From NCBI RefSeq assembly GCF_050948175.1, contig NC_135195.1:11622001-11686000 (forward strand): a stretch of DNA of 64,000 nt, read 5' to 3'. The translations under genes and the position numbers were made by a program. The notes below the pieces were generated by a model. It did not search any database. It was not told the DNA's origin and was given only the letters and a program-made list of their open reading frames with translations. Source of the stretch: Xylocopa sonorina. Taxonomy: Eukaryota; Arthropoda; Insecta; Hymenoptera; Apidae. The number at the start of each line of letters is the position of its first letter. Position 1 is the first letter of the stretch. Below are positions 54,161 to 62,919 of the stretch, piece after piece.

Positions 54161-56253
54161 ATGGTCGCTAAACTGTCACTCGGATCCTGCGTAGTCCTTC
54201 TACTTGCAATGTGAGTAACACTTTGTATGCATTTTTTCTGCACTTTTCATTAAACAACATGAAAAAAAGAGTTTTTACCAGTTCAATCTATAAATCGGGC
54301 AGTGAACTTATACACGAGTAGAATTTAGTTTCATGAAAGCTTATTTTTCTCAGCTGTGCGAGTGGTCTGAGGAGTGAAGATGACGAACTCTTACGGTTCC
54401 CGCCGAATTTTCTGCTGGGAGTTGCGACAGCCGCGTATCAAATAGAAGGGGCGTGGAACGTGAGTGGTACGTTGACGATACTTAAACTTTTACCCTGAAA
54501 CCTGCTAATTTCTCTGATGTTACCTGTCGTGTTTTGAAAGCGCAGACAAAGGAGAAAGCACTTGGGATCGATTCGTTCATGCGAGGGATGGCCGAGTTTA
54601 CAATAACGAGACGGCGGATGTTGCTGCTGACTCTTACCACAAGTACAAAGAAGATATCGCCATTGTAAAGAAACTTGGGGTAAGTCTATCCTTATTTCTA
54701 AGTCATAATATAACTCCACAGCCAGAAGCGCACCCTCTAATATTTATTCCATCGTCTTTCAACAGTTTAAAGTCTACCGTTTCTCCGTGAGCTGGCCTCG
54801 AATCCTGCCAAACGGTTTCTCAAACAAAATCAGCAAGGATGGCATCAAGTATTACCACAAACTGATCGACGAGGTGCTGGCGAATGGTATCATCCCCATG
54901 ATGACCCTGTATCATTGGGACCACCCGCAAGTCCTCGAGGATATGGGCGGCTGGTTGAACTCGGAAATGGTCGAGTTGTTCGTTGATTACGCGAGGATTG
55001 TGTTCCGCGAATTCGGATCGCAGGTGAAACTATTCATCCCGATCAACGAGCCAATAACAGAATGCCAGAACGGCTACTCGAGTGGCATATTCGCGCCCGG
55101 GAAGAAGTTACACGGTTTCGGGGAGTACATGTGCATGCACAACGTCCTCAAGGCACACGCGAGGGCTTACAGAATTTACGAGAGCGAGTTCAAGAAAGAG
55201 CAGAAGGGTGAAGTCGGCGTGATGATCAACGGGTTCGCATACATGCCACAAAGTCCCAGGGACGAGAGGGCCGCCGAAATCGCGTTCCAATTTTACATCG
55301 GTTGGAGCATGCATCCGATCTACTCCAAGGATGGCGATTATCCACCCCTGATGAAGGAAATGATCGCCAACAAGAGTAGGGAACAGGGTTACGCGAGATC
55401 CCGTCTGCCCGGTTTCGACGAGCAATGGATCAAATACATACGGTATTCAATTGACTTTCACTTTCTTATCGACAGTAGAAGATTTTTGCGATGAGCTGTA
55501 TCGAATTACGCATTTTGTTCGTTATCACAGAGGAACGTCCGACTTCATGGCTGTAAATCACTACAGTTCGAAATTGGTCAAAATGGGTACCACGGGGTTG
55601 GTACCTTCCATTGAGAATGATCAAGGCGTTAAAGATTTCGTCGATCCCACTTGGAAACCGTCAGCCTCTGAATGGTTAAAAGTAAGCATCTTTGGACAAG
55701 GTATTCCTGATAAAACAAAACCTCATCAAGACGGAGTCGATCATGGCTTAGTCAGCCATCAAAAGGTATCGTGATATTTATTTCTCACACATTCCAGGTC
55801 GTACCTGAAGGTTTTCGATTCTATCTCCGAAATCTGGCGAAGCACTACAATAATCCACGGATATACGTAACGGAAAACGGTGTTTCCGATTACGGGACAC
55901 TCAACGACGACGACAGAATCTACTATTTCAGGGAGTACTTAAAACAGATGCTTCTGGCCATTTACGTCGATGGCGTGAACGTCCAAGGCTACTTACTATG
56001 GTCGCTTCTAGACAATTTCGAATGGAACAGAGGGTACAAGTAAGTCCCATTCGTAAAATGACATCAGCTCTACTTCATAATTGTGTCGCGATTGGATCAG
56101 TCGATACGCGTCGCCAACGTTACCGATATTTCAATTTTCAGCGAACGTTTCGGCATCGTGTACGTTGACTTCGACGACCCAGACCGACCACGAATCCTCA
56201 AGAAGTCCGCTTCCTGGTGGCAGGCGGTCATTGCCGCTGGGAGAGTCCTTTGA
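54161..56253 (+). CDS. Secreted GH1 beta-glycosidase, copy 1 (myrosinase 1-like)
   Basis: Seven coding exons by GT/AG boundaries and family alignment: 54161-54210, 54354-54466, 54546-54679, 54766-55442, 55531-55681, 55798-56039, 56142-56253. Together they give 1,479 nt, 492 residues and TGA. Intron phases are 2,1,0,2,0,2. Residues 1 to about 20 are a signal peptide, so the enzyme should be secreted. The GH1 fold should hydrolyse terminal beta-glycosides with retention. The acid/base is E194 in NEP and the nucleophile E401 in VTENG. Sugar-binding residues Q46, H149, W150, N193, N334, W443, E450 and W451 are all present. Unlike plant myrosinases, the acid/base is Glu, so the insect-type label implies no glucosinolate activity. 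An N-glycosylation sequon (NVS) lies at 52-54. Odd feature: the segment after GGW reads MVELFVDYA, where copies 2 and 3 read MVDWYGDYA. Substrate is unknown. Confidence 0.93.
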
Positions 56254-56303
56254 GATATCACGCGCGATTAGCATAAATACTAATTGTCTTCCATTATAAT
56301 AAA

Positions 56304-56309
56304 AATAAA
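56304..56309 (+). promoter_or_regulatory. Poly(A) signal of GH1 copy 1
   Basis: AATAAA lies 51 bases after the TGA of copy 1, in an A/T-rich context. It predicts a very short 3' untranslated region. Confidence 0.7.
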
Positions 56310-56798
56310 TTCTTTTTTGAAAATTTGTAAATTTGTAAATTTGTAAATTTAAAATCTGTAGAGTTTCCTAAATTCTGCTCAATATAAAATGAACTGTCAG
56401 ATGGAACAGTATTCTCATTTAAAATTGATAGTAGCGCGATACTGAGAAATTATTTTACAATTAATAGGAAAAATACATTTTTATTTCATAGTTTTTTGTT
56501 TCGAAGAATAGCCACTAATTTAGTTCATGGTTAGTGCGGTTATCAGAGATAACGTAGGCTGTACATAAAAATGTATTAATCCCTCGTGTACAGACAATCA
56601 GTGTCGATATTGCACTGGTCCAGTGATCACACATTCGTTAAGCGTTTGTTTCTTCTGAAAAATTGTGATTCGAGTGATCCGTATTAAGAATACGCGAAAT
56701 ACAGTGTTATGGACAGGCACTTATAATCTAAAAATTTGTTAATCTGTTAATTTCGATACGTTACACGTATTATATAACAGATTAGTTTCTAAGCAAGC
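56310..56798. other. Intergenic spacer between GH1 copies 1 and 2
   Basis: About 490 bp of AT-rich DNA. It holds four copies (the last partial) of the 8-bp unit AAATTTGT at 56,321-56,350 and a 13-base inverted repeat, CACTGG-T-CCAGTG, at 56,613-56,625. The promoter of copy 2 must lie here unless the genes are co-transcribed, but I see no convincing TATA box at standard spacing; TATATAAC at about 56,771 is the best candidate. Confidence 0.6.
56321..56350. repeat. (AAATTTGT)n short tandem repeat
   Basis: An 8-bp unit repeated 3.75 times directly downstream of the copy 1 poly(A) signal. Confidence 0.9.
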
Positions 56799-58786
56799 AT
56801 GATCGTCAGCGCATCATTTGACTACAGCGTTCTCTTTCTTCTTTTAACGTAAGTACATCACACCCTCATTTCGTTTAACGATATTATCGAGTCAATGTTA
56901 AAAGTAAACGTCGTACAGCTTCGTGAGTTGCAAATCGGAGGAATGGCTCCTCGAACACCAACGATTCCCACCGAAATTTCTCTTGGGAAACGGAGGCTCC
57001 GCATACCAGATAGAAGGAGCCTGGAACGTGAGCGGTAGGTTGTTCAAATTTGAACTCAGACTTTTGCAGCCCTATCGAACTTCTTTAATCTCTCATTCGC
57101 GACGCATTGAAAACGTAGATAAAGCAGAAAGTATGTGGGATCGATTCGTTCGTAAACAGGGCACTGTTATCGACAACGAGACGGCAGACGTTACCGCGGA
57201 CTCTTATCACAAGTACAAAGAGGACATCGCCATTTCAAAGCGCCTCGGGGTAAGTATCTTTCATATTATGTAATTCGTTAAAATTTGTCGAATTTCGAGC
57301 ACACACAAACCACTTCCTTTCGACAGTTCACTTCCTTTCGGTTCTCCATTTGCTGGTCACGAATTCTACCCACCGGACTCCCGAATCGGATCAGTAAAGA
57401 TGGCGTTGAGTACTACCACAACGTAATCGACGAGATACTGTTGAACAACATGGTGCCATTGGTGACCATCTATCACTGGGACCATCCGCAAATCCTCGAA
57501 GAAGCCGGTGGCTGGTACAACCCGGAAATGGTCGATTGGTACGGCGATTACGCGTCTGTCGTTTTCCGCGAATTTGGGACGAAGGTGAAACGGTTCACAA
57601 CGATAAACGAGCCTCTAATTTTGTGCACCTTGGGCTACATGAACGGCACTCTCGCGCCAGGAAAACATTGGAGCGGTTTAGGGGAGTACATATGCATGCA
57701 CAACGTAATCAAGGCGCACGCGAGGGCGTACAGAATCTACGAGAGCCAGTTCAAGGCGCAACAGAAAGGCGAGGTCGGCGCGTCGGTGATGCTCTATACT
57801 TACTTCCCAGCAACACCGGATGACCAGTTCGCCTCGAACCTGTCCTTCACGTTTAACCTCGATTGGTTCTTGCATCCGATCTTCTCGAAGGAAGGCGACT
57901 ATCCGCCTCTTATGAAGCGCATCGTGATGGAAAAGAGCAGGGCGCAAGGCTATCCGAGATCCCGCCTGCCCACTTTCGACGCTTACTGGATTGACTATAT
58001 ACGGTATTCGACACTCTTATTGTTTTTCGACAAGATCGCGGTGGGTGGGATCTCGCGACGCAGGTTACGTTGAATCTGTTGTACTTGTTGACGCAGAGGA
58101 ACCTACGATTTCTTGGCCGTGAATCATTACACGTCGAAGATGGTCACGATTGGCGACCATGGCCAAGTGCCATCCCACGAGAACGATCAAGGTGTGATAT
58201 TCTTCGCGAAGAGCTCCTGGAAAACTGGATCGCTCTACTGGCTATACGTAAGTATATCTAGAATCTGTCGATTGGTGTGCTAATTTTTGTCAGACCTCGC
58301 ATCCTCCAGGTTGTACCCGAAGGTATACGATACGGTCTTTATTACATAGCCAGGAATTACAACAATCCACCGATGTATGTAACTGAGAACGGTTACCCGG
58401 ATTACGGGACACTTAACGACGTCGATAGAATCTCCTATTTTCGCGAATACTTAAAACAGCTGCTACTCGGCATATACATCGACGGTCTCGATATTCGAGG
58501 TTACTACATTTGGTCGTTTCTAGACTGTTTCGAATGGAACAGCGGGTATCGGTAAGCATATTAACGAGCATTAAGTAGCACTCGTTCCACCGATGTGACA
58601 AAATGTACAACGCGTTGGGAATTATAGTATCGGTTCTACCGTCGTCCACTGTGCAGTAATATTTGAATTTTTAGTCATCGTTTTGGCATCGTGTCCGTCG
58701 ACTTCAACGATCCAGACAGACCACGGACGCTGAAGAAATCCGCCCTCTGGTGGAAACGTGTTAACGCGGCTAGAAAAATCCTTTGA
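56799..58786 (+). CDS. Secreted GH1 beta-glycosidase, copy 2 (myrosinase 1-like)
   Basis: Exons: 56799-56848, 56919-57034, 57119-57249, 57327-58003, 58097-58247, 58310-58551, 58675-58786, again 1,479 nt and 492 residues with phases 2,1,0,2,0,2. A hydrophobic stretch at residues 10-20 (VLFLLLTFVSC) gives a signal peptide. The acid/base is E194 (INEP) and the nucleophile E401 (VTENG). Q47, H149, W150, N334, W443, E450 and W451 are kept, so activity is expected. This is the most divergent copy in several motifs: the loop before the sugar-binding Gln reads GNGGSAYQ where copies 1 and 3 read GVATAAYQ and GVSSSAYQ; the acid/base strand is FTTINEP rather than FIPINEP; and the C-terminal glycone loop is LDCFEWNSGY rather than LD[ND]FEWNRGY. 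These changes sit next to the sugar-binding pocket and could shift specificity. The start is fixed by the signal peptide and by the leader shared with the other copies. Confidence 0.93.
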
Positions 58787-58810
58787 ATCGTTCCATTCAG
58801 TCGTTATTAG

Positions 58811-58830
58811 AAAAAAAAAAAAAAAAAAAA
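58811..58830. repeat. Poly-A tract in 3' region of GH1 copy 2
   Basis: Twenty consecutive A residues 24 bases after the stop codon and before the presumed poly(A) signal, so the tract is encoded within the 3' untranslated region. Confidence 0.9.
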
Positions 58831-58856
58831 TGTACGATACTGATTGACGTCGTACG

Positions 58857-58862
58857 ATTAAA
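58857..58862 (+). promoter_or_regulatory. Probable poly(A) signal of GH1 copy 2
   Basis: ATTAAA, the commonest variant signal, lies 71 bases after the stop codon. No AATAAA is seen closer to the stop. Confidence 0.5.
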
Positions 58863-59179
58863 GCTCACGCAATATGCACGCATGTTGCGTTTAATTCTGC
58901 ATTTTCAGATGATACTAAAGCTGTTTTTTCAGCGAGCATTTATCTATACTTTGTTGAGCTAAAATATAGGTATGTACTAGTAAAATGGCATTCGTTATCT
59001 TAACCCCTTCATCCTTCTTGCCAATACTGAATATATCGGAAGTTTTATAATGACATTTTTTTCTGGCTTCATTCTTTATTAATCATACGACAGAATCAAA
59101 AGCTATCTCTGAATTGACCTCGAATAGCTGTTCGAAAAGAAAGCCTGAAGAAAGAAATTATCCGTTTGATAGACACAAC

Positions 59180-59215
59180 TATAAACATGAACGCACCAAG
59201 CAGACGACGATCAGT
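59180..59215 (+). promoter_or_regulatory. Candidate TATA plus initiator core promoter
   Basis: TATAAA at 59,180-59,185 is followed by TCAGT, the arthropod initiator consensus, at 59,211-59,215. The A of the initiator is 33 bases after the first T of TATA, a typical spacing. A short secreted-peptide-like ORF begins 31 bases further on. Each motif is short and could occur by chance; the combined spacing is the reason for listing it. Confidence 0.3.
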
Positions 59216-59243
59216 TAATACGCTGCAGTGATCGGACGGCTTA

Positions 59244-59345
59244 ATGAATCTGGCCTATTCGTGTCGAGAATTTTTTCTCGTCCTGTATTTCGCGGCTCTG
59301 TTACTCGAGACTGAAAGTGATTTCACGTGTTCCGTTTATCGTTAG
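59244..59345 (+). CDS. Possible small secreted peptide or orphan first exon
   Basis: A 33-codon ORF lies between GH1 copies 2 and 3. Residues 10-21 (FFLVLYFAALLL) form a strong hydrophobic core after MNLAYSCRE, as in a signal peptide; the remainder (ETESDFTCSVYR) is hydrophilic with one Cys. It begins 31 bases after the TATA/initiator pair. It may be a real micropeptide, the signal-peptide exon of an unrecognised gene, or the decayed first exon of another GH1 copy. The last is not supported by any recognisable GH1 sequence downstream. I do not recognise the peptide. Confidence 0.2.
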   Translation: MNLAYSCREFFLVLYFAALLLETESDFTCSVYR

Positions 59346-60134
59346 AACGCAGAAAGGTATTCGAGAATAAGATCACATACATTTTGTCTTACAACTTTTA
59401 TTTAAGATCGCGAGATGTAATTTTTACGAAATCGTTCAATGAGCAATTAATGCAATTTAACGGGAGCCACGTTTCTGTCTTTCTTCGTGAGTTTAATAAC
59501 CATGTGCACGAAGGTTCGAATGGTACAGCTCGTAATCGGTCGCGACGATAACACGAGTGCAATATTTTCTGACTTGCCCGATGTGTCGTAAATCATCCTT
59601 CAGCGTACTAATTGCAGATATCGTCCTTCAGATGGCCAATTTATTCTGTATGCGAATGGAAATGAATCTCATGAACAAAGAACGAAGCGATTACTATTTC
59701 TTCTCTAAAAGTACCTTCCACATTCGATTAGTGATACCAAGTGCTCATTTAGAGTTGTACGATAGGTTCGAATTAAGCGAATTGACTAACTGTTTTACAT
59801 GTTCAAATGTTATCGATTGATTTATCTTTTTGTCAATTCCGTGTAAGCGGACTGATAGCTCTTGTAACGCAAAACGATTGTGGTTAACGATTCTCGCGTC
59901 AGCTCCTACAATCGTGCCAAGAGGACGCACCTTTGCGTTCAACGTGAATTCTCACGTAAATTCGGTCTCGCGTGGGTTAGGTCATAGATGAGGGATATCA
60001 ATTAGCAATCGACGATAGAGAAAGGCGTATGTAAGGGTTAGAAAATGGATAAATTTTCGTGGTAATGATAGCAACACGATGTAAATGTTTTCGAACACAA
60101 CTTTTCATTGACTGCGCGCTCAATATGCACAGAT
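59346..60134. other. Intergenic DNA with no recognised gene
   Basis: Two plus-strand frames (59,327-59,551 and 59,557-59,820) were read and show no known domain and no GH1 similarity. The stretch is AT-rich with no clear repeat. Confidence 0.55.
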
Positions 60135-60157
60135 ATAATATGCGTTTTGATGATAAG

Positions 60158-60195
60158 TGCCTAAGTTGTTAGGCAAAATGCGCATACATATGCGC
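60158..60195. other. Adjoining stem-loops upstream of GH1 copy 3
   Basis: TGCCTAA (60,158-60,164) pairs with TTAGGCA (60,169-60,175) over a 4-base loop. GCGCATA (60,180-60,186) pairs with TATGCGC (60,189-60,195) over two bases. The flanks (ATATGCG before, CTTATGATG after) offer further imperfect pairings with this core. The cluster lies about 80-115 bp before a TATA box, so it could be a regulatory palindrome array. Confidence 0.65.
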
Positions 60196-60200
60196 TTATG

Positions 60201-60208
60201 ATGCAAAT
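60201..60208 (+). promoter_or_regulatory. Octamer motif ATGCAAAT
   Basis: A perfect match to the POU-factor octamer, about 70 bp upstream of the TATA box at 60,273 and directly after the stem-loop cluster. Function is inferred from motif and position only. Confidence 0.3.
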
Positions 60209-60272
60209 GAGTTAAGCACGATAAATATTCATCGGTTACTATAGAAACATCATTGCGTATAATTCGACCGAG

Positions 60273-60280
60273 TATAAATA
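60273..60280 (+). promoter_or_regulatory. Candidate TATA box for GH1 copy 3
   Basis: TATAAATA in a locally CG-poor setting. A start site about 30 bp on would leave about 350 bp to the ATG at 60,659, so use of this box implies a long leader or a 5' untranslated intron. A donor-like GTAACT at 60,371 and an acceptor-like TTTTTTTAG ending at 60,645 would allow such an intron. Confidence 0.35.
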
Positions 60281-60658
60281 AAGTGTAGGTGCTTAGAAGA
60301 GTATACTGTTGGCATGTGTACGATTGATACAGTGTACTCGCGATCTATTATTTCCATTGGTAATTCGAAGGTAACTACTAGGCAACAGAGAAAATGATTT
60401 ATACAACGTGATGATAAATGCCAAGACTTTTCTATAATGTCTCAAGTATGTTATGATTGCATTACCAAGTTACGATAGTTCGCTAACTCCATTCAGATAC
60501 TTTCAATCCAATTAGTAACGTTTAAGAGATAATACCTCGATCGAGTAACTTTTCCTTTTGCGAAAACGTTCTTCTCAAACGTTGACTACTGAATATTGGG
60601 ACGCCCTTAACGAGTAACACCCACGAATCTTGGATATTTTTTTAGTTTCTGAAGGAAC

Positions 60659-62919
60659 ATGCTCACCAAGACGAGACTATATATCATTATCGTGGCTATG
60701 ACGATGTAAGTACCACATTTTCAGTCACCTTTCAAACAAATTACGCGTCACTAAACACTCTTGATTCCCTTCGACTTCATTGGCCACTTTTATTCGAAAT
60801 ATCGGGTACTCTAGTCCAAAATTTCCCGAGTGATTTAAGGTTGTTTAAAATTCACGGACCAATTCGCATTATCTCACACAAAATTACTCGAACGCGAAAG
60901 ACTGTAAGGTTTTTATAATATTTACAGCTTTACACTTTGGCTGTTCCTAGAGGTAAAAGTGTTCGTAACATCGTCGAGTTTCACTGAGCTTGACTTTTGT
61001 AGCATTTCAAGCTGCGAAACCGAGGAGTCGGATGGAGAATACCTATGGTTCCCACCGAACTTTCTTTTGGGAGTTTCGTCATCCGCATACCAAATAGAGG
61101 GAGGCTGGAACGTAAGCGGTGGGTTGCTTAAGTTAAAAACGGCCACGACTGGCTACGCCGACTTCACAGACCCTTCACATTCGTTGTCGTTTGTTAAAAA
61201 TTTAGACAAAGGCGAGAGTATTTGGGATCATTTCGTTCACAAAAAAAACAATGGCATTTACAATAACGATACAGGAGATGTTGCCGCGGACTCTTACCAC
61301 AAGTACAAAGAAGATATCGCTATCGTGAAGAAACTTGGGGTGAGTCTACACGTTCAAACATACTCGAGGAGACAGCTGTTCGATCCTTTGCTTTTTCATT
61401 GCCTTACGATTTTCCTAATTGGTCAGCAGTTTACCAAACTCTTCTCCTGCTCAACAGTTCAAAGTGTACCGTTTCTCCTTGAGCTGGCCTCGGATCCTTC
61501 CGCACGGTTTCACGAACAAAATCAGCAGGGATGGCCTCCAGCACTACCACAATTTCATCGACGAGCTGCTGGCGAACGACATCGAGCCTATGGTCACCAT
61601 CTATCACTGGGACCACCCGCAAATACTCGAAGAAATGGGCGGCTGGACGAACCCGGATATGGTCGATTGGTACGGCGATTACGCGACGGTGGTGTTTCGC
61701 GAGTTTGGGTCGAAGGTGAAACGGTTTATACCGATAAACGAGCCCATGATATATTGCACGTACGCATACATGGAAAGCGCCTTCGCACCTGGGAAAATTC
61801 GTCTCCAAGGTATCGGCGAGTACCTGTGCGTGCACAACATGCTCAAGGCTCACGCGAGGGCGTACAGGATTTACGAGAGTCAGTTCAAGGCGAAACACGG
61901 TGGCGAGATCGGTCTCGTGCCTAATATTTTCGGGTTTATGCCAAAAAATCCTGGGGACGAAGAAGCTGTGCAGCGCGCCTATGCGTTTCGAGCCGATTGG
62001 GTGTTGCATCCGATTTATTCGAAAGACGGCGACTACCCGTCTGTTATGAAGGAGATCGTGGCGAGGAAGAGCGCGGAGCAAGGCTACGCGAGGTCCAGGC
62101 TGCCCACCTTCGATGCCTATTGGATCGACTATATACGGTATTGAATAGCTATCTAGTTGACTAAGATAAGACGTGTCGTCATGTGTTGTATCGAGCATCG
62201 TCTATGTCGCAGAGGAAGCTACGACTTTTTAGCTCTAAATCACTACACTTCGAAATTAGTTACCTATGGCGACCACGAGGTGGTACCGTCCTATATGAAC
62301 GATCAAGGGTTGCTATACTACTTGGACAGTTCGTGGAAGTCTGGAGCCTCGGAATGGCTTAAGGTACGCAACATCGCGAAACATTATCGATAATACTGAT
62401 TGCGGAGTGGACATTTTTTGCATCGATGAAAATCTTTCAGGTTGTACCCCAGGGTATTCGAATGTGCCTCCGTTACATAGCGGAAAACTATGACAACCCA
62501 CCGATCTACATAACCGAGAACGGTTTCTCTGATCACGGTACGCTCAACGACGATGATAGAATCTACTATTACCGCGAATACTTGAAACAGATGCTCCTCG
62601 CTATTTACAATGACGGCGTGGACGTACGTGGGTACATGACGTGGTCGTTGCTCGACGATTTCGAATGGAACAGAGGATACAGGTAAAGGGGCCATCGTTG
62701 CGCGTGGCGTCTCAACTATTATACTTTCCTCCTCTTATCGCGAGAAATGAACCGCGCGAACTTTCTCAAATGTCTTGCGATTATAGAAACATGTTTGGAA
62801 ATTTCAGTGAACACTTTGGTATCGTGTCCGTCGATTTCAACGACCCGGACAGGCCACGTGCGCTCAAGAAGTCTGCTTCCTGGTGGCACTCGGTCAACAC
62901 GGCTAAGAGACTCCTTTGA
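60659..62919 (+). CDS. Secreted GH1 beta-glycosidase, copy 3 (myrosinase 1-like)
   Basis: Exons: 60659-60705, 61003-61118, 61206-61339, 61458-62137, 62213-62363, 62441-62682, 62808-62919, giving 1,482 nt and 493 residues with phases 2,1,0,2,0,2. Signal peptide: residues 1 to about 19 (core LYIIIVAM). The acid/base is E194 (INEP) and the nucleophile E402 (ITENG). Q46, H149, W150, N193, N335, W444, E451 and W452 are kept, so an active retaining beta-glycosidase is predicted. One extra residue relative to the other copies lies in the loop after APGK (GKIRLQGIGEYL). Intron 1 is 297 bp, against 143 and 70 bp in the other copies, and contains a second in-frame acceptor ending at 60,927 that would add 25 residues; I chose 61,003 because it matches the other copies. 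Exon 3 is nearly identical in DNA to copy 1, while the middle of exon 4 is closer to copy 2. Confidence 0.93.

Noticed and set aside
56610..56632. miR-92-like start (TATTGCACTGGTCC)
   Set aside because: The seed matches by chance, but the following bases differ from the miR-92 family and the only pairing is a 13-base palindrome, too short for a pre-miRNA.
58811..58862. Poly-A tract as evidence that GH1 copy 2 is a retrocopy
   Set aside because: Copy 2 keeps all six introns and the tract precedes the poly(A) signal, so it is an encoded A run, not a retroposition tail.
59327..59820. Remnant of a fourth GH1 gene between copies 2 and 3
   Set aside because: Neither frame shows any GH1 motif (YQIEG, YHWDHPQ, NEP, TENG, FEWN); only the small signal-like ORF upstream is suggestive.
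61431..62198. 255-codon open frame on the minus strand
   Set aside because: It is exactly antisense to exon 4 of GH1 copy 3 and has no independent domain. Conservation of the sense protein explains its openness.
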